DNA from: Brachybacterium ginsengisoli
GTDB lineage: Bacteria; Actinomycetota; Actinomycetes; Actinomycetales; Dermabacteraceae
Direction: 5' to 3'
Assembly (NCBI RefSeq): GCF_002407065.1
Contig: NZ_CP023564.1
Location: 806,001 to 870,000 of the forward strand
DNA length: 64,000 bases
Below, piece after piece: positions 34,190-43,080 of the stretch (positions within the stretch are counted from its first letter, which is position 1; each line of letters starts with the position of its first letter). Below the pieces are notes generated by a model. It was not told the origin of the DNA. It ran no database searches and saw only the letters and a list, made by a program, of their open reading frames with translations. Made by a program: the position numbers and the translations under genes.

Positions 34190-35134
34190 GTGCGCGTCGC
34201 TCCCGGCTCCCCGCGTCCCGTCCTCGCCGCCGGCGCCCTCACCTGGCGTGTGAAGCACGACCGGGTGGAGGTGCTGCTGGTCCATCGGCCGCGCTACGAC
34301 GACTGGTCCATCCCCAAGGGGAAGCTCGACAAGGGGGAGACCTTCCCCGCCGCCGCGGTGCGCGAGGTCGCCGAGGAGACCGGCTATCGGGTGCGCCTGC
34401 AGCGCCCCCTCCCGGCCGCCACGTACCTGATGCGGGACGGCCGCTCGAAGATCGTGCAGTACTGGGTGGCGACCGTGCGCGCGAAGATCGCCCCCGGCCC
34501 GAAGGATCGCGGCGAGGTCGACGAGACCCGCTGGGTCCCGCTGGACGAGGCGATCGATCTGGTGACCCGCCAGAGCGACGAGGCCCCGATCGCGGCCCTG
34601 CAGCGCCACCTCGAGGCCGACGAGCTCGAGACCGCGCCGATCATCATCCAGCGCCACGGCGCCGCCCTGTCGCGGGCGAAGTGGCGCAAGGCCGAGGAGG
34701 CCCGGCCCCTGAACGGCAAGGGGAAGAAGCAGGCCCGGGCGCTGCCCCCGCTGCTGGACGCCTTCGACCCGGCCAGCGTTCTCAGCAGCCCTTGGGAGCG
34801 GTGCCGGTCCACGATCGGGCCGCTCGCGACCGTCGAGGGGCTGAAGATCCGCACGAAGGACGAGCTGACCGAGGCCGGTCACGCCGCGCATCCGGCACGG
34901 ACCGCCGCGGTCATCGACCGAGTGCTCGCCCAGGCGCGGCCCACGGTGGTGTGCACCCACAGGCCGGTGCTGCCCACGGTGATCGAGTCGGTGCGGGCGG
35001 TGTGCGATCCCGGGGTCGCCCTCGAGCTGCCGCGCGAGGACCCGTACCTCGCAGCCGGTGAGGCGCTGCTGCTGCACACCACGAGCGCGGGCAGGGTGGT
35101 CGCGATCGAACGGCACCTGCCGAACATCGACTGA
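34190..35134 (+). CDS. mutT1: NUDIX hydrolase with C-terminal histidine-phosphatase domain (MutT1-like)
   Basis: 314 residues. The NUDIX box is GKLDKGETFPAAAVREVAEE (residues about 44-63), the metal-binding motif of 8-oxo-dGTP diphosphatases. The C-terminal half has the phosphatase start IQRHGAALSR and later CTHRPVLPTVIE. This two-domain architecture is that of mycobacterial MutT1, which cleans oxidised nucleotides and diadenosine polyphosphates. The GTG start follows mshD by 3 bases, so the two are one operon, a logical pairing in oxidative defence. Confidence 0.88.
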   Translation: MRVAPGSPRPVLAAGALTWRVKHDRVEVLLVHRPRYDDWSIPKGKLDKGETFPAAAVREVAEETGYRVRLQRPLPAATYLMRDGRSKIVQYWVATVRAKIAPGPKDRGEVDETRWVPLDEAIDLVTRQSDEAPIAALQRHLEADELETAPIIIQRHGAALSRAKWRKAEEARPLNGKGKKQARALPPLLDAFDPASVLSSPWERCRSTIGPLATVEGLKIRTKDELTEAGHAAHPARTAAVIDRVLAQARPTVVCTHRPVLPTVIESVRAVCDPGVALELPREDPYLAAGEALLLHTTSAGRVVAIERHLPNID

Positions 35135-35186
35135 CAGCACATCGACAGGCGGCGCGTCGACAGACAGCACGGCGACAGAGAGCACC
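35127..35186. repeat. 15-bp degenerate tandem repeat across the mutT1 stop
   Basis: Four units of exactly 15 bp (35127, 35142, 35157, 35172), sharing TCGACAG or CGACAG starts and AGCAC/GGCGC middles. The first unit is the end of mutT1, including its stop (35132-35134). Confidence 0.7.
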
Positions 35187-35246
35187 GCGACGGACGGGCC
35201 GGCCGGATCCTGCCTCGGGGGTGAGAGCAGGGATGAGGAGGACGAC

Positions 35247-35867
35247 ATGACCGCAGGACAGGACCGAGACCTGCCGGACTTCATGGGAGGGAGCGACTTC
35301 TCCGCGTCGAGCGGCGGAGGCGTCGAGGACCCGTACGCCCCGTCGGCCGCGACCTCCGACCCCTACGTCTCGGCGGCCTCCGATCCCTACGCCTCCCCGG
35401 CCTCCGACCCCTACGCCGTCGACCAGGTGCAGGATCAGCCATGGGCCGAGGACCCGTACGCGGGGACGTCGCCGGCCGGCGGGACGTACGGCGCCGTGGG
35501 GCCGTACGGGGCCGACGCCCAGGGGTACGGCCCGTGGCCGCACGGCCCCGGCGCGCAGGCGCCCTGCGGACCACCCGTCCAGGGCGGCTTCGGGCCCCCG
35601 CCGGAGTCCTCGAACGCCGCCATCGCCGGACTCGTGCTGGGAATCCTGGCCCTGTCGATGTGCAGCGGCCTCACCTCCCCGTTCGGGATCTTCTTCGCCC
35701 TGAAGGGGATGCGGGAGACGGATCCCACGGCGATGGCGCCGAAGGGTGGCCGGGGCCTCGCCGTCGCGGGCCTCGTGTGCTCGCTGGTGGGGATCCTCCC
35801 GCTGCTCCTGCTCCTCTTCTACGTGGTGGTGATGGGCCTCGGCATCGCCCTGGAGCTCTCCTCCTGA
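35247..35867 (+). CDS. DUF4190-domain membrane protein with a Pro/Gly/Tyr-rich N-terminus
   Basis: 206 residues. Residues 1-120 are low-complexity with repeated DPYAS/DPYV-like motifs. Residues about 125-206 form the two-helix DUF4190 domain (SNAAIAGLVLGILALSMCSG, GGRGLAVAGLVCSLVGILPL). Such proteins are common in actinobacteria; their function is unknown. A strong ribosome site (GAGGAG) precedes the ATG. Confidence 0.82.
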   Translation: MTAGQDRDLPDFMGGSDFSASSGGGVEDPYAPSAATSDPYVSAASDPYASPASDPYAVDQVQDQPWAEDPYAGTSPAGGTYGAVGPYGADAQGYGPWPHGPGAQAPCGPPVQGGFGPPPESSNAAIAGLVLGILALSMCSGLTSPFGIFFALKGMRETDPTAMAPKGGRGLAVAGLVCSLVGILPLLLLLFYVVVMGLGIALELSS

Positions 35868-35882
35868 CAGGCATCGAGGTCA

Positions 35883-35916
35883 CCTCGCCCACGGTGGCCC
35901 CGATCACGGGGCGAGG
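35883..35916 (+). terminator. Hairpin downstream of the DUF4190 gene
   Basis: CCTCGCCC (35883-35890) can pair with GGGCGAGG (35909-35916), and GCCCCG (35897-35902) alternatively with CGGGGC (35907-35912). It lies 15 bases past the stop; no U-run follows. Confidence 0.4.
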
Positions 35917-35987
35917 CTGTGGCCCCGCACTCTGTGACCTGTTCGTATCCTGCGTATGACCTGGGGTTTCACCACGCCCTGAGACGT

Positions 35988-36009
35988 GTTCACCTGCTGT
36001 TCATGCGAG
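35988..36009 (+). promoter_or_regulatory. PHO-box-like direct repeat upstream of pstS
   Basis: GTTCACCTGCT (35988-35998) and GTTCATGCGAG (35999-36009) are adjacent 11-bp units like the PhoP binding repeats of actinobacteria (consensus G-G/T-TCAYYYR-G/C-G). A further half-match, GTTTCACCACG, lies at 35967. The pstS start is about 100 bp downstream; TTAGCGT near 36034 may be the -10 element. Phosphate control is inference from motif and gene identity. Confidence 0.6.
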
Positions 36010-36106
36010 TGCGGGCGCGCCGTCATCTGCTCTCCTTAGCGTCCGCACTGCCACACCTTCTCGATGGACAGCATCCAGGGCCCACGCGCCCCCGAAAGGA
36101 CTCGCA

Positions 36107-37240
36107 GTGAACGTTCGCAAGAACAAGCTCGTCTCGCTCGTCGCGCTCGGCCTCACCGCCGGCCTCGCCCTGACCGCGTGCGGCGGAGGCGCCGAGGAGA
36201 ACGGCGCCTCGGACAACGGCGGCGCTGCCGCCGGCGGTGGCTACGCAGAGCTCACCGGCAACCTCGCCGGTGCCGGCGCGTCCTCGATGGGCAACGCCCA
36301 GACCGCATGGACCGAGTCCTTCATGGGCCTCGCCGGCGCCGAGGGCTCCGATCTCCAGGTCACCTACGACCCCACCGGCTCCGGCACGGGCCGCGAGCAG
36401 TTCCTCTCCGGTCAGGTGAAGTTCGCCGGCACCGATGCCGCCCTGAAGGACGAGGAGCTCAAGGCCTCCGCCGACGTCTGCAACGGCGAGCAGGCCTTCG
36501 ACCTGCCCGTCTACATCTCCCCGATCGCGGTCGTCTTCAAGCTCGAGGGCGTCGACAAGCTCAACCTCTCGCCCGAGGTCATCGGCGGGATCTTCTCCGA
36601 GGACATCAAGACCTGGAACGATCCGAAGATCGCCGAGCTCAACCCCGATGTCGATCTGCCCGACACGGCCATCGTCCCGGTCCACCGCTCGGACGACTCC
36701 GGCACCACCGAGAACTTCACCGAGTACCTCTCGGCCAACGCGCCCGACGCCTGGAGCCACGGCCCGGTCGAGACCTGGCCGATCGACGGCGGCCAGTCCG
36801 GTGACGGCACCTCCGGCATGATCTCCGCCGTCGAGGGCGGCGAGGGCACCATCGGCTACGCCGACGCCTCGCAGGCCGGCAACCTCGGCACCGCCTCCAT
36901 CGAGGTGGGCGAGGAGTTCGTCGACTACAGCGCCGAGGCCGCGGCCAAGGCCGTCGACGTCTCCCCGCGAGTGGAGGGCCGCGAGGACAACGACATCGTC
37001 ATGGAGCTCGATCGCACCACCACCGAGGCCGGTGTGTACCCGATCGTCCTGGTCTCCTACCTCGCCCTGTGCGGTTCCTACGAGGACGCCGCGACCGGCA
37101 ACGCGGTCAAGGCCTACGCCTCCTACATCATCTCCGAGGACGGCCAGAAGGTCGCCGCCGAGAGCGCCGGCTCCGCGCCGATCTCCGAGGATCTCCGCAA
37201 GGACGCCCAGGCATCGATCGACGGCATCACCGTCGGCTGA
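36107..37240 (+). CDS. pstS: Phosphate ABC transporter substrate-binding lipoprotein
   Basis: 377 residues. It binds phosphate outside the membrane for the high-affinity Pst system. The signal peptide has lipobox LALTAC with the lipidated Cys at about 25, then a Gly-rich linker. Phosphate-binding motifs are GAGASSMGNAQTAW, PTGSGTGREQF, FAGTDAAL and VHRSDDSGTTENFTEYL. The GTG start follows GAAAGGA. A hairpin in the gap to pstC may reduce read-through and so raise PstS over the membrane parts. Confidence 0.95.
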   Translation: MNVRKNKLVSLVALGLTAGLALTACGGGAEENGASDNGGAAAGGGYAELTGNLAGAGASSMGNAQTAWTESFMGLAGAEGSDLQVTYDPTGSGTGREQFLSGQVKFAGTDAALKDEELKASADVCNGEQAFDLPVYISPIAVVFKLEGVDKLNLSPEVIGGIFSEDIKTWNDPKIAELNPDVDLPDTAIVPVHRSDDSGTTENFTEYLSANAPDAWSHGPVETWPIDGGQSGDGTSGMISAVEGGEGTIGYADASQAGNLGTASIEVGEEFVDYSAEAAAKAVDVSPRVEGREDNDIVMELDRTTTEAGVYPIVLVSYLALCGSYEDAATGNAVKAYASYIISEDGQKVAAESAGSAPISEDLRKDAQASIDGITVG

Positions 37241-37261
37241 TCCTGCCCCGCACGACGGCGT

Positions 37262-37289
37262 GCCGCCGGGCCCATCGTGGCTCGGCGGC
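37262..37289 (+). other. Hairpin between pstS and pstC
   Basis: GCCGCCG (37262-37268) pairs with CGGCGGC (37283-37289), with partly paired bases inside. It lies 21 bases after the pstS stop and may act as an attenuator or mRNA end-stabiliser. Confidence 0.35.
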
Positions 37290-37350
37290 TTCGCCGTGAA
37301 CGGGCGTCATGCCACCCACCTCAGCACCGTGAGCTCGGAGGAAGGTCCCC

Positions 37351-38313
37351 ATGAGCACAACTGACATCGAGCAGGAGTCCGCACCGACTCCGCCGCCCTC
37401 CATGTCGTCCAGCCGCCGACGCATCGGCGACTCGGTCTTCTCGTCCCTGAGCGTCGGCTCGGGCCTGCTGATCTTCCTCACCCTCGCCGCTGTGGCGATC
37501 TTCCTGACCACGGAGTCCATGCCGGCGGTCATCGCGAGCCAGGAGTTCTCCGGCACCGCCGACTTCTCCCTGGTGAAGTACGCGCTGCCGCTCGTGTTCG
37601 GCACCGTGCTCGCCTCCGGGATCGCCCTGCTGATCGCGATCCCGATCTCCATCGGGATCGCCCTGTTCATCTCCCACTTCGCACCGCGCCGACTGGCCTC
37701 GGGCCTGGGCTACATGATCGACCTGCTGGCCGCGGTGCCCTCGGTCGTCTACGGCCTGTGGGGCGGGATCTGGCTGGTCCCCAAGCTCGAGCCGCTCTAC
37801 TTCTTCCTGAACACCTACTTCGGGTGGATCCCGCTGTTCGCCGGCGAGCCGCACGCCCCGATGCGCAACCTCGCCTCCGCCTCCGTGGTGCTCGCCGTGA
37901 TGGTCCTGCCGATCATCACGGCCGTCACCCGCGAGGTGTTCCTGCAGACCCCGCGCCTGCAGGAGGAGGCCGCGCTCGCCCTCGGCGCCACGCGCTGGGA
38001 GACGATCCGGACCGTCGTGCTGCCGTTCGGGCGCGGCGGCATCGTCGCCGCGTCGATGCTCGGGCTCGGCCGCGCGCTCGGCGAGACCATGGCGGTGCTG
38101 ATGATCCTCGCGCCCGGCGCCACCTTCTCCCTCCGCATCCTCGAGGTGGGGCAGCACAACTCGATCGCCGCCAACATCGCCTCGAAGTCCGCGGAGGCCT
38201 CCGGCGTCGACATGTCCCTGCTGGTCTTCACCGGCCTGGTGCTGTTCGTGCTGACGTTCATCATCAACGCCATCGCCCGGTGGATCGTCGCCCGCAGCGG
38301 CCCCAAGAGCTGA
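37351..38313 (+). CDS. pstC: Phosphate ABC transporter permease
   Basis: 320 residues with six membrane helices. The EAA-type loop is EEAALALGATRWETIRTVVL. It forms the phosphate channel with PstA. The ribosome site GGAGGAAGG precedes the ATG. 9 bp before pstA. Confidence 0.95.
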   Translation: MSTTDIEQESAPTPPPSMSSSRRRIGDSVFSSLSVGSGLLIFLTLAAVAIFLTTESMPAVIASQEFSGTADFSLVKYALPLVFGTVLASGIALLIAIPISIGIALFISHFAPRRLASGLGYMIDLLAAVPSVVYGLWGGIWLVPKLEPLYFFLNTYFGWIPLFAGEPHAPMRNLASASVVLAVMVLPIITAVTREVFLQTPRLQEEAALALGATRWETIRTVVLPFGRGGIVAASMLGLGRALGETMAVLMILAPGATFSLRILEVGQHNSIAANIASKSAEASGVDMSLLVFTGLVLFVLTFIINAIARWIVARSGPKS

Positions 38314-38322
38314 GAGGTCCCC

Positions 38323-39489
38323 ATGAGCTCCATGACGTCCGCGCCCACCGAGGCCTCGGTGCATCGTCCTCACGACGAGCGCCGACTGCCCTGGTACCAC
38401 CTGATCTTCACCGGTCTGACCGGCCTGCTGGTCGCCATCGCCGGCCTGGCCATCGTCGACGCCCTCTCGATCGCCAGCGCGATCGTGGTCGGCTTCCTGC
38501 TGCACCTGCTGTTCGGCTGGGTGTACTCGCTGGTGCGCGAGGGCCCCCGCTGGGCCATGGACCGCCTGGTGACCCTGCTGGTCATCGGCGCCTTCGCCGT
38601 GGCGATGTTCCCGCTGCTCTCCCTGCTGTGGGAGGTCATCCGACGGGGCCTGACCCGCGTGCTCGCCGCGAAGCCGTCCGTGCTCTCGTTCTGGACCTCG
38701 GACATGTCCGGCATCATCGGCGGCGCCGATGCGGGCGGCGTCCTCCACGCGACCGTGGGCACGCTGCTGATCACGCTGTGGGCCTCGATCATCTCCATCC
38801 CGATCGGTCTGTTCACCGCGATCTTCCTCGTGGAGTACGCGGATCAGGGGTGGAAGAAGACCCTCGGCACCGGCGTGACCTTCCTGGTCGACGTCATGAC
38901 CGGCATCCCCTCCATCGTGGCGGGCCTGTTCGGCCTGGCCGTGTTCATCACCCTCATGCCGGACGCCAGCGTGCGCATGGGCATCATGGGCGCCGTCGCG
39001 CTGTCCCTGCTGATGATCCCCACCGTGGTGCGCAACAGCGAGGAGATGCTCCGGCTGGTCCCGATGGACCTGCGCGAGGCCTCCTATGCGCTGGGCGTGC
39101 CCAAGTGGCTCACCATCGTCAAGGTGGTGCTGCGCACCGCGATCGCGGGTCTGACCACCGGCATCACCCTCGCGATCGCCCGCGTGATCGGCGAGACCGC
39201 CCCGCTGCTGCTCACGGTCGGCATGGTGACCTCGATGAACTGGAACATGTTCGACGGGCGCATGGCGACCCTGCCCACGTTCATCAACCAGCAGTACCGT
39301 GCCGGCAGCGCCAACTGCATGAGCGACTCGGTCACCAACCCGATCACCCATGAGGTGTACGCCTGCTCGATCTCGACCAACATCGATCGCGCCTGGGCCG
39401 CAGCCTTCACCCTGATCGTCATCGTGATGGTGCTGAACATCGTCGCCCGACTGATCAGCCACTACTTCTCTCCCAAGCTCAGCCGCTGA
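38323..39489 (+). CDS. pstA: Phosphate ABC transporter permease, long N-terminus
   Basis: 388 residues, clearly longer than the usual 280-300. The extra N-terminal segment (about residues 15-90) adds two helices. The EAA loop is [20 protein letters not shown]. An insertion near the C-terminus (about residues 325-350) carries two Cys ([14 protein letters not shown]) that could form an extracytoplasmic disulfide. It pairs with PstC. Confidence 0.94.
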   Translation: MSSMTSAPTEASVHRPHDERRLPWYHLIFTGLTGLLVAIAGLAIVDALSIASAIVVGFLLHLLFGWVYSLVREGPRWAMDRLVTLLVIGAFAVAMFPLLSLLWEVIRRGLTRVLAAKPSVLSFWTSDMSGIIGGADAGGVLHATVGTLLITLWASIISIPIGLFTAIFLVEYADQGWKKTLGTGVTFLVDVMTGIPSIVAGLFGLAVFITLMPDASVRMGIMGAVALSLLMIPTVVRNSEEMLRLVPMDLREASYALGVPKWLTIVKVVLRTAIAGLTTGITLAIARVIGETAPLLLTVGMVTSMNWNMFDGRMATLPTFINQQYRAGSANCMSDSVTNPITHEVYACSISTNIDRAWAAAFTLIVIVMVLNIVARLISHYFSPKLSR

Positions 39490-39517
39490 GCCCTCGCCCC
39501 ACCCGAAAGGACTCCAG

Positions 39518-40303
39518 ATGGCAGCCCCTCAGCCCATCAACGTCGAGGATCTCGACATCTTCTACGGGGACTTCCTCGCCGTGGAGGGCGTGAACGTCCA
39601 GATCCGCCCGCGCTCGGTCACCGCGCTCATCGGCCCCTCCGGCTGCGGCAAGTCGACCTTCCTGCGCACCCTGAACCGCATGCACGAGGTCATCCCCGGC
39701 GCCTACGCCAAGGGCAAGGTCGAGATCAACGGCGAGGACATCTACGACTCCAAGGTGGACCCGGTCAACGTGCGCCGCCGCGTGGGCATGGTGTTCCAGA
39801 AGGCGAACCCCTTCCCGACCATGTCGATCCGGGACAACGTCCTGGCCGGCGTGAAGCTCAACAACCGGCGGATGTCCCGCTCAGCAGGGGACGAGCTGAT
39901 GGAGAAGGCGCTCCGGGGGGCGAACCTCTGGAACGAGGTCAAGGACCGCCTGGACAAGCCCGGCATGGGCCTCTCCGGCGGCCAGCAGCAGCGCCTGTGC
40001 ATCGCGCGGACCATCGCCGTGCAGCCCGAGGTGGTGCTGATGGACGAGCCGTGCTCGGCGCTCGATCCGATCTCGACCCTCGCCATCGAGGACCTGATCC
40101 ACGAGCTCAAGCAGGAGTACACGATCGTGATCGTGACCCACAACATGCAGCAGGCGTCGCGCGTCTCGGACCGCACCGGCTTCTTCAACATCGCGGGCAC
40201 CGGCAAGCCCGGTCACCTCATCGAGATCGACGACACCGACACGATCTTCACCAACCCGACGAACAAGCAGACCGAGGACTACATCTCGGGTCGTTTCGGC
40301 TGA
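39518..40303 (+). CDS. pstB: Phosphate ABC transporter ATP-binding protein
   Basis: 261 residues. Walker [12 protein letters not shown], signature [14 protein letters not shown], Walker [13 protein letters not shown], and the switch His in [10 protein letters not shown]. The ribosome site GAAAGGA precedes the ATG. phoU is not adjacent. The stop-codon segment GCTGATCGACGTGC is duplicated 53 bases downstream. Confidence 0.96.
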   Translation: MAAPQPINVEDLDIFYGDFLAVEGVNVQIRPRSVTALIGPSGCGKSTFLRTLNRMHEVIPGAYAKGKVEINGEDIYDSKVDPVNVRRRVGMVFQKANPFPTMSIRDNVLAGVKLNNRRMSRSAGDELMEKALRGANLWNEVKDRLDKPGMGLSGGQQQRLCIARTIAVQPEVVLMDEPCSALDPISTLAIEDLIHELKQEYTIVIVTHNMQQASRVSDRTGFFNIAGTGKPGHLIEIDDTDTIFTNPTNKQTEDYISGRFG

Positions 40304-40365
40304 TCGACGTGCTGCGAGGCACGAGCGGCAGGAGATCAGCGGGACAGCACAGCTGATCGACGTGC
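40299..40365. repeat. 14-bp direct repeat including the pstB stop
   Basis: GCTGATCGACGTGC occurs at 40299-40312 (containing the pstB TGA) and 40352-40365. The 39 bases between are unrelated. Confidence 0.7.
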
Positions 40366-40375
40366 CCATTCCGCA

Positions 40376-40415
40376 CGCAGGGCGTGCGCTCCTCTCGGGG
40401 AGTGCACGCCCTGCG
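40376..40415 (+). terminator. Terminator of the pst operon
   Basis: CGCAGGGCGTGC (40376-40387) pairs with GCACGCCCTGCG (40404-40415), and the stem continues inward with CTCC/GGAG-type pairs. It ends the pst operon 73 bases after the pstB stop. Confidence 0.8.
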
Positions 40416-40519
40416 GCGTCGGTGGGGTGGCTCCCTCCACCCACGGTCTGACGCCGCAGGGTCAGGATCGATCCCCGGGCCGACGCGGCGGGCGGGGCGC
40501 GGGGACGACGCTGGATGCC

Positions 40520-41323
40520 ATGAACACCGCACCCGTCTCCCACTCCGCTCCTGCCGGGCACCGTCCCGCCGATCCGGCACCGCAGCACGCCGCGCCCTCT
40601 GCGTCGCGGCACCCCGCTCCGGTCCTCTCCGCTCGCGGCCTGATCCAGACCTACGGCAGCGCGAGCGCAGCGACCCGCGCCCTGGACGGCGTGGACCTGG
40701 ACATCGCCGCCGCCGATTCGCTCGCCGTGATGGGCCCGTCGGGCTGCGGCAAGACGACGCTGCTGCACATCCTCGCCGGCATCCTCACTCCCACCGCCGG
40801 CTCCGTGCAGCATGCCGGCATCGACCTCGCGTCCCTCGGGGACCGGCGTCGCACCCGCCTGCGTCGCAGCGACTTCGGCTTCGTCTTCCAGGACGGTCAG
40901 CTCCTTCCCGAGCTGACCGCACTGGAGAACGTGATCCTGCCGCGCATGCTCGGCGGCACCTCCCGACGCGCCGCGACCGCAGAGGCCGCCGGCTGGCTGG
41001 ACCGTCTGGGCCTGTCGGGCATGCACGACCGTCGTCCCACCCAGCTCTCCGGCGGGCAGGCGCAGCGCGTCGCGATCGCCCGTGCGCTCGCCGGCAGGCC
41101 CTCGGTGGTCTTCGCCGATGAGCCCACCGGCGCCCTCGACCAGGACACCGGCAGCTCCGTGCTGCAGATCCTGGTCGACTCCTGCCTCGACACCGGCGCC
41201 AGCCTGGTGATGGTCACCCATGACGCGAAGGTCGCCGCCGCCTGCCGACGCACCGTCGCCATGCGCGACGGCCGCATCGCCCAGGAGTACGTGCGCCCCG
41301 AGGGCGCGGGGGCGACCCGATGA
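40520..41323 (+). CDS. ABC transporter ATP-binding protein (FtsX/MacB-type partner)
   Basis: 267 residues. Walker A GPSGCGKTTLLH near residue 73, signature LSGGQAQRVAIARALAG, Walker B VVFADEPTGALD. The pattern is that of LolD/MacB/bacitracin-export ATPases. The N-terminal 40 residues are a low-complexity Ala/Pro/His-rich extension. The ATG at 40520 gives this extension; the conserved domain starts near residue 37. It overlaps the permease by 4 bases. Confidence 0.9.
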   Translation: MNTAPVSHSAPAGHRPADPAPQHAAPSASRHPAPVLSARGLIQTYGSASAATRALDGVDLDIAAADSLAVMGPSGCGKTTLLHILAGILTPTAGSVQHAGIDLASLGDRRRTRLRRSDFGFVFQDGQLLPELTALENVILPRMLGGTSRRAATAEAAGWLDRLGLSGMHDRRPTQLSGGQAQRVAIARALAGRPSVVFADEPTGALDQDTGSSVLQILVDSCLDTGASLVMVTHDAKVAAACRRTVAMRDGRIAQEYVRPEGAGATR

Positions 41324-42675
41324 ACGCCCTGCTCGCCTCCGCCCCGCTGCTGCTCCGGCGCCGAGGAGCCCTCGCCGACGTGCTCCCGGTGATCGCCTTC
41401 GCCGCGGCCACCACCATCACCGCGACCGTCCTCGGCGGCACCGCCGCCTTCGTCGGCCGGCTGCCGGCCTCGGGCCTGGAGATGCCCTCGGGCGAGGAGA
41501 CGCTGATCCCCTTCCTCGTGATGTGTGCGATCACGGCCTCGGTCCTGCTGATCCCGAGCGCCATCGGGCTCGGCGGCTCCGCCGCACGGCTGTCCCTGGC
41601 GCGCCGGGAGAAGGATCTCGCCACGATCCGCCTGGTGGGCGGCACCGGCGGTCAGGTCGGCGCAGTGGCCGTGCTCGACGTCGCCGCCCAGGCGCTCCTG
41701 GGCGCGATCATCGGCAGCGTCCTGCATCTGGCGGTCGCCCCGCCGCTGACAGCGCTCGACTTCGGGATCGCTCCCTTCACCCTCGGGGAGCTGCTGCTCC
41801 CGTGGTGGGCGTACCCGCTGCTGGTGCTCGGGATGGTGCTCCTCGCCGCGGGGTCCGCGGCCGTGTCGCTCACCGGCGTGGTGCTCAGCCCCCTCGGCGT
41901 GGCCCGGGATTCGCGCGTGGTGCGGATGTCGGTGGTGCGCGTCGTGGTGTGGGTGGTCCTCATCGTGGGGCTGTTCGGATTCATGCAGGTCGGCGGGGCG
42001 CTGTTCGGCCAGTTCGCAGACGGCATGGTGACGATCGCGATCATGGTCGTCTTCGTCGGCGCGATCGTGGCCGGGGTCAACATCGTGGGTCCCTTCGTGG
42101 TCTGGGCGACGGCGCTTCTGGTCGCCCGCACCGCCCCGACCCCCTCTCTGCTGGTGGGGGCCCGACGCCTCGCCGCGGACCCCCGCGCCGGCTGGCGCGC
42201 CGTCTCCGGGATTACCTTCGCCCTGGTGATCGCCGGGTTCCTCACGGTGCTCTCGCTGATGACGCGCGGCAGCGGCAGCAGGCCGGAGGACGTCCTGATG
42301 GCGACCGCGCTGTCCACCGGCGGGCTGCTGACCCTCGGGATCGCCGCGGTGCTCGCGGCCGTCAGCACCGGGGTCACGCAGACCGCCCGGGTGATCGACC
42401 AGGCCCCGGTGCTGCGCGCCCAGCACATCGCCGGCGCCGAGGTGGGCCAGCTCCATCGCGCACGCATCGCGGAGATCTCCCTGCCCGTGCTGCTCAGCTC
42501 GATCCTCGCCACCCTCACGGCGCTGCTCGTCGTGGTGGCGGTGCTCGGCGCACCGAACCATCCGCTGGTCGCGGTGCAGTACCTGCTCAGCGTCCTCGCC
42601 TCCTACGCGCTGGTGATGGCCGCCGTGCTGGTCGCCTCGCCGCTGGTGCGCCGGTACGCGCTGCGTGGCGCCTGA
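41320..42675 (+). CDS. FtsX-like ABC permease
   Basis: 451 residues with about eight helices and an FtsX-type domain in each half (VRLVGG-like segment in RREKDLATIRLVGGTGGQVG). It forms an exporter or mechanotransmission pump with the upstream ATPase, possibly for antimicrobial peptides or lipids. No sensor system is adjacent. The substrate is unknown. Confidence 0.86.
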   Translation: MNALLASAPLLLRRRGALADVLPVIAFAAATTITATVLGGTAAFVGRLPASGLEMPSGEETLIPFLVMCAITASVLLIPSAIGLGGSAARLSLARREKDLATIRLVGGTGGQVGAVAVLDVAAQALLGAIIGSVLHLAVAPPLTALDFGIAPFTLGELLLPWWAYPLLVLGMVLLAAGSAAVSLTGVVLSPLGVARDSRVVRMSVVRVVVWVVLIVGLFGFMQVGGALFGQFADGMVTIAIMVVFVGAIVAGVNIVGPFVVWATALLVARTAPTPSLLVGARRLAADPRAGWRAVSGITFALVIAGFLTVLSLMTRGSGSRPEDVLMATALSTGGLLTLGIAAVLAAVSTGVTQTARVIDQAPVLRAQHIAGAEVGQLHRARIAEISLPVLLSSILATLTALLVVVAVLGAPNHPLVAVQYLLSVLASYALVMAAVLVASPLVRRYALRGA

Positions 42676-42705
42676 GCCGACGCGGTGGGCAGTACGCTGG
42701 AGAGC

Positions 42706-43032
42706 ATGGACATGGAGAACGTCGCCCCGACCGCGATCCCCGAGGGCGCGCACCTCATCGACGTGCGCGAGCAGAGCGAATGGGACGCGGGTCATGCCGC
42801 CCAGGCGCAGCATCTGCCGGCCAGCTCGCTGCTGGAGAACCTCGACCAGCTCCCCGAGGTGGACGAGCCGCTGTACATCGTGTGCCGCAGCGGCGGGCGC
42901 AGCTTCCAGGTCTCCCAGTGGCTGAACGGGAACGGCTTCGAGGCGATCAACGTCGCCGGCGGCATGGACCAGTGGTTCGAGGCCGGACTCCCGATCGTCT
43001 CCGACGGCGAGGGCGACGCCTTCATCCTCTGA
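42706..43032 (+). CDS. Rhodanese-like domain protein
   Basis: 108 residues: a single rhodanese domain with active-site CRSGGRS (Cys in the loop), preceded by LIDVREQSEWDAGH. It may transfer sulfane sulfur. TACGCT (42693-42698) lies 7 bases before the ATG at 42706, which supports this start as leaderless; an upstream in-frame GTG would lie before the -10 element. Confidence 0.9.
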   Translation: MDMENVAPTAIPEGAHLIDVREQSEWDAGHAAQAQHLPASSLLENLDQLPEVDEPLYIVCRSGGRSFQVSQWLNGNGFEAINVAGGMDQWFEAGLPIVSDGEGDAFIL

Positions 43033-43050
43033 TCCGTCCGACCAGCTTCT

Positions 43051-43066
43051 CGGGGCCTGCGCCCCG
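43051..43066. terminator. Short hairpin between convergent genes
   Basis: CGGGGC (43051-43056), loop CTGC, GCCCCG (43061-43066). It could end both the rhodanese and CPBP genes. Confidence 0.4.
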
Positions 43067-43080
43067 GATGCCGGGCGGGC

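Noticed and set aside
33194-35284. A 696-codon leftward frame opposite mshD and mutT1
   Set aside because: It is antisense to two genes with clear GNAT and NUDIX motifs.
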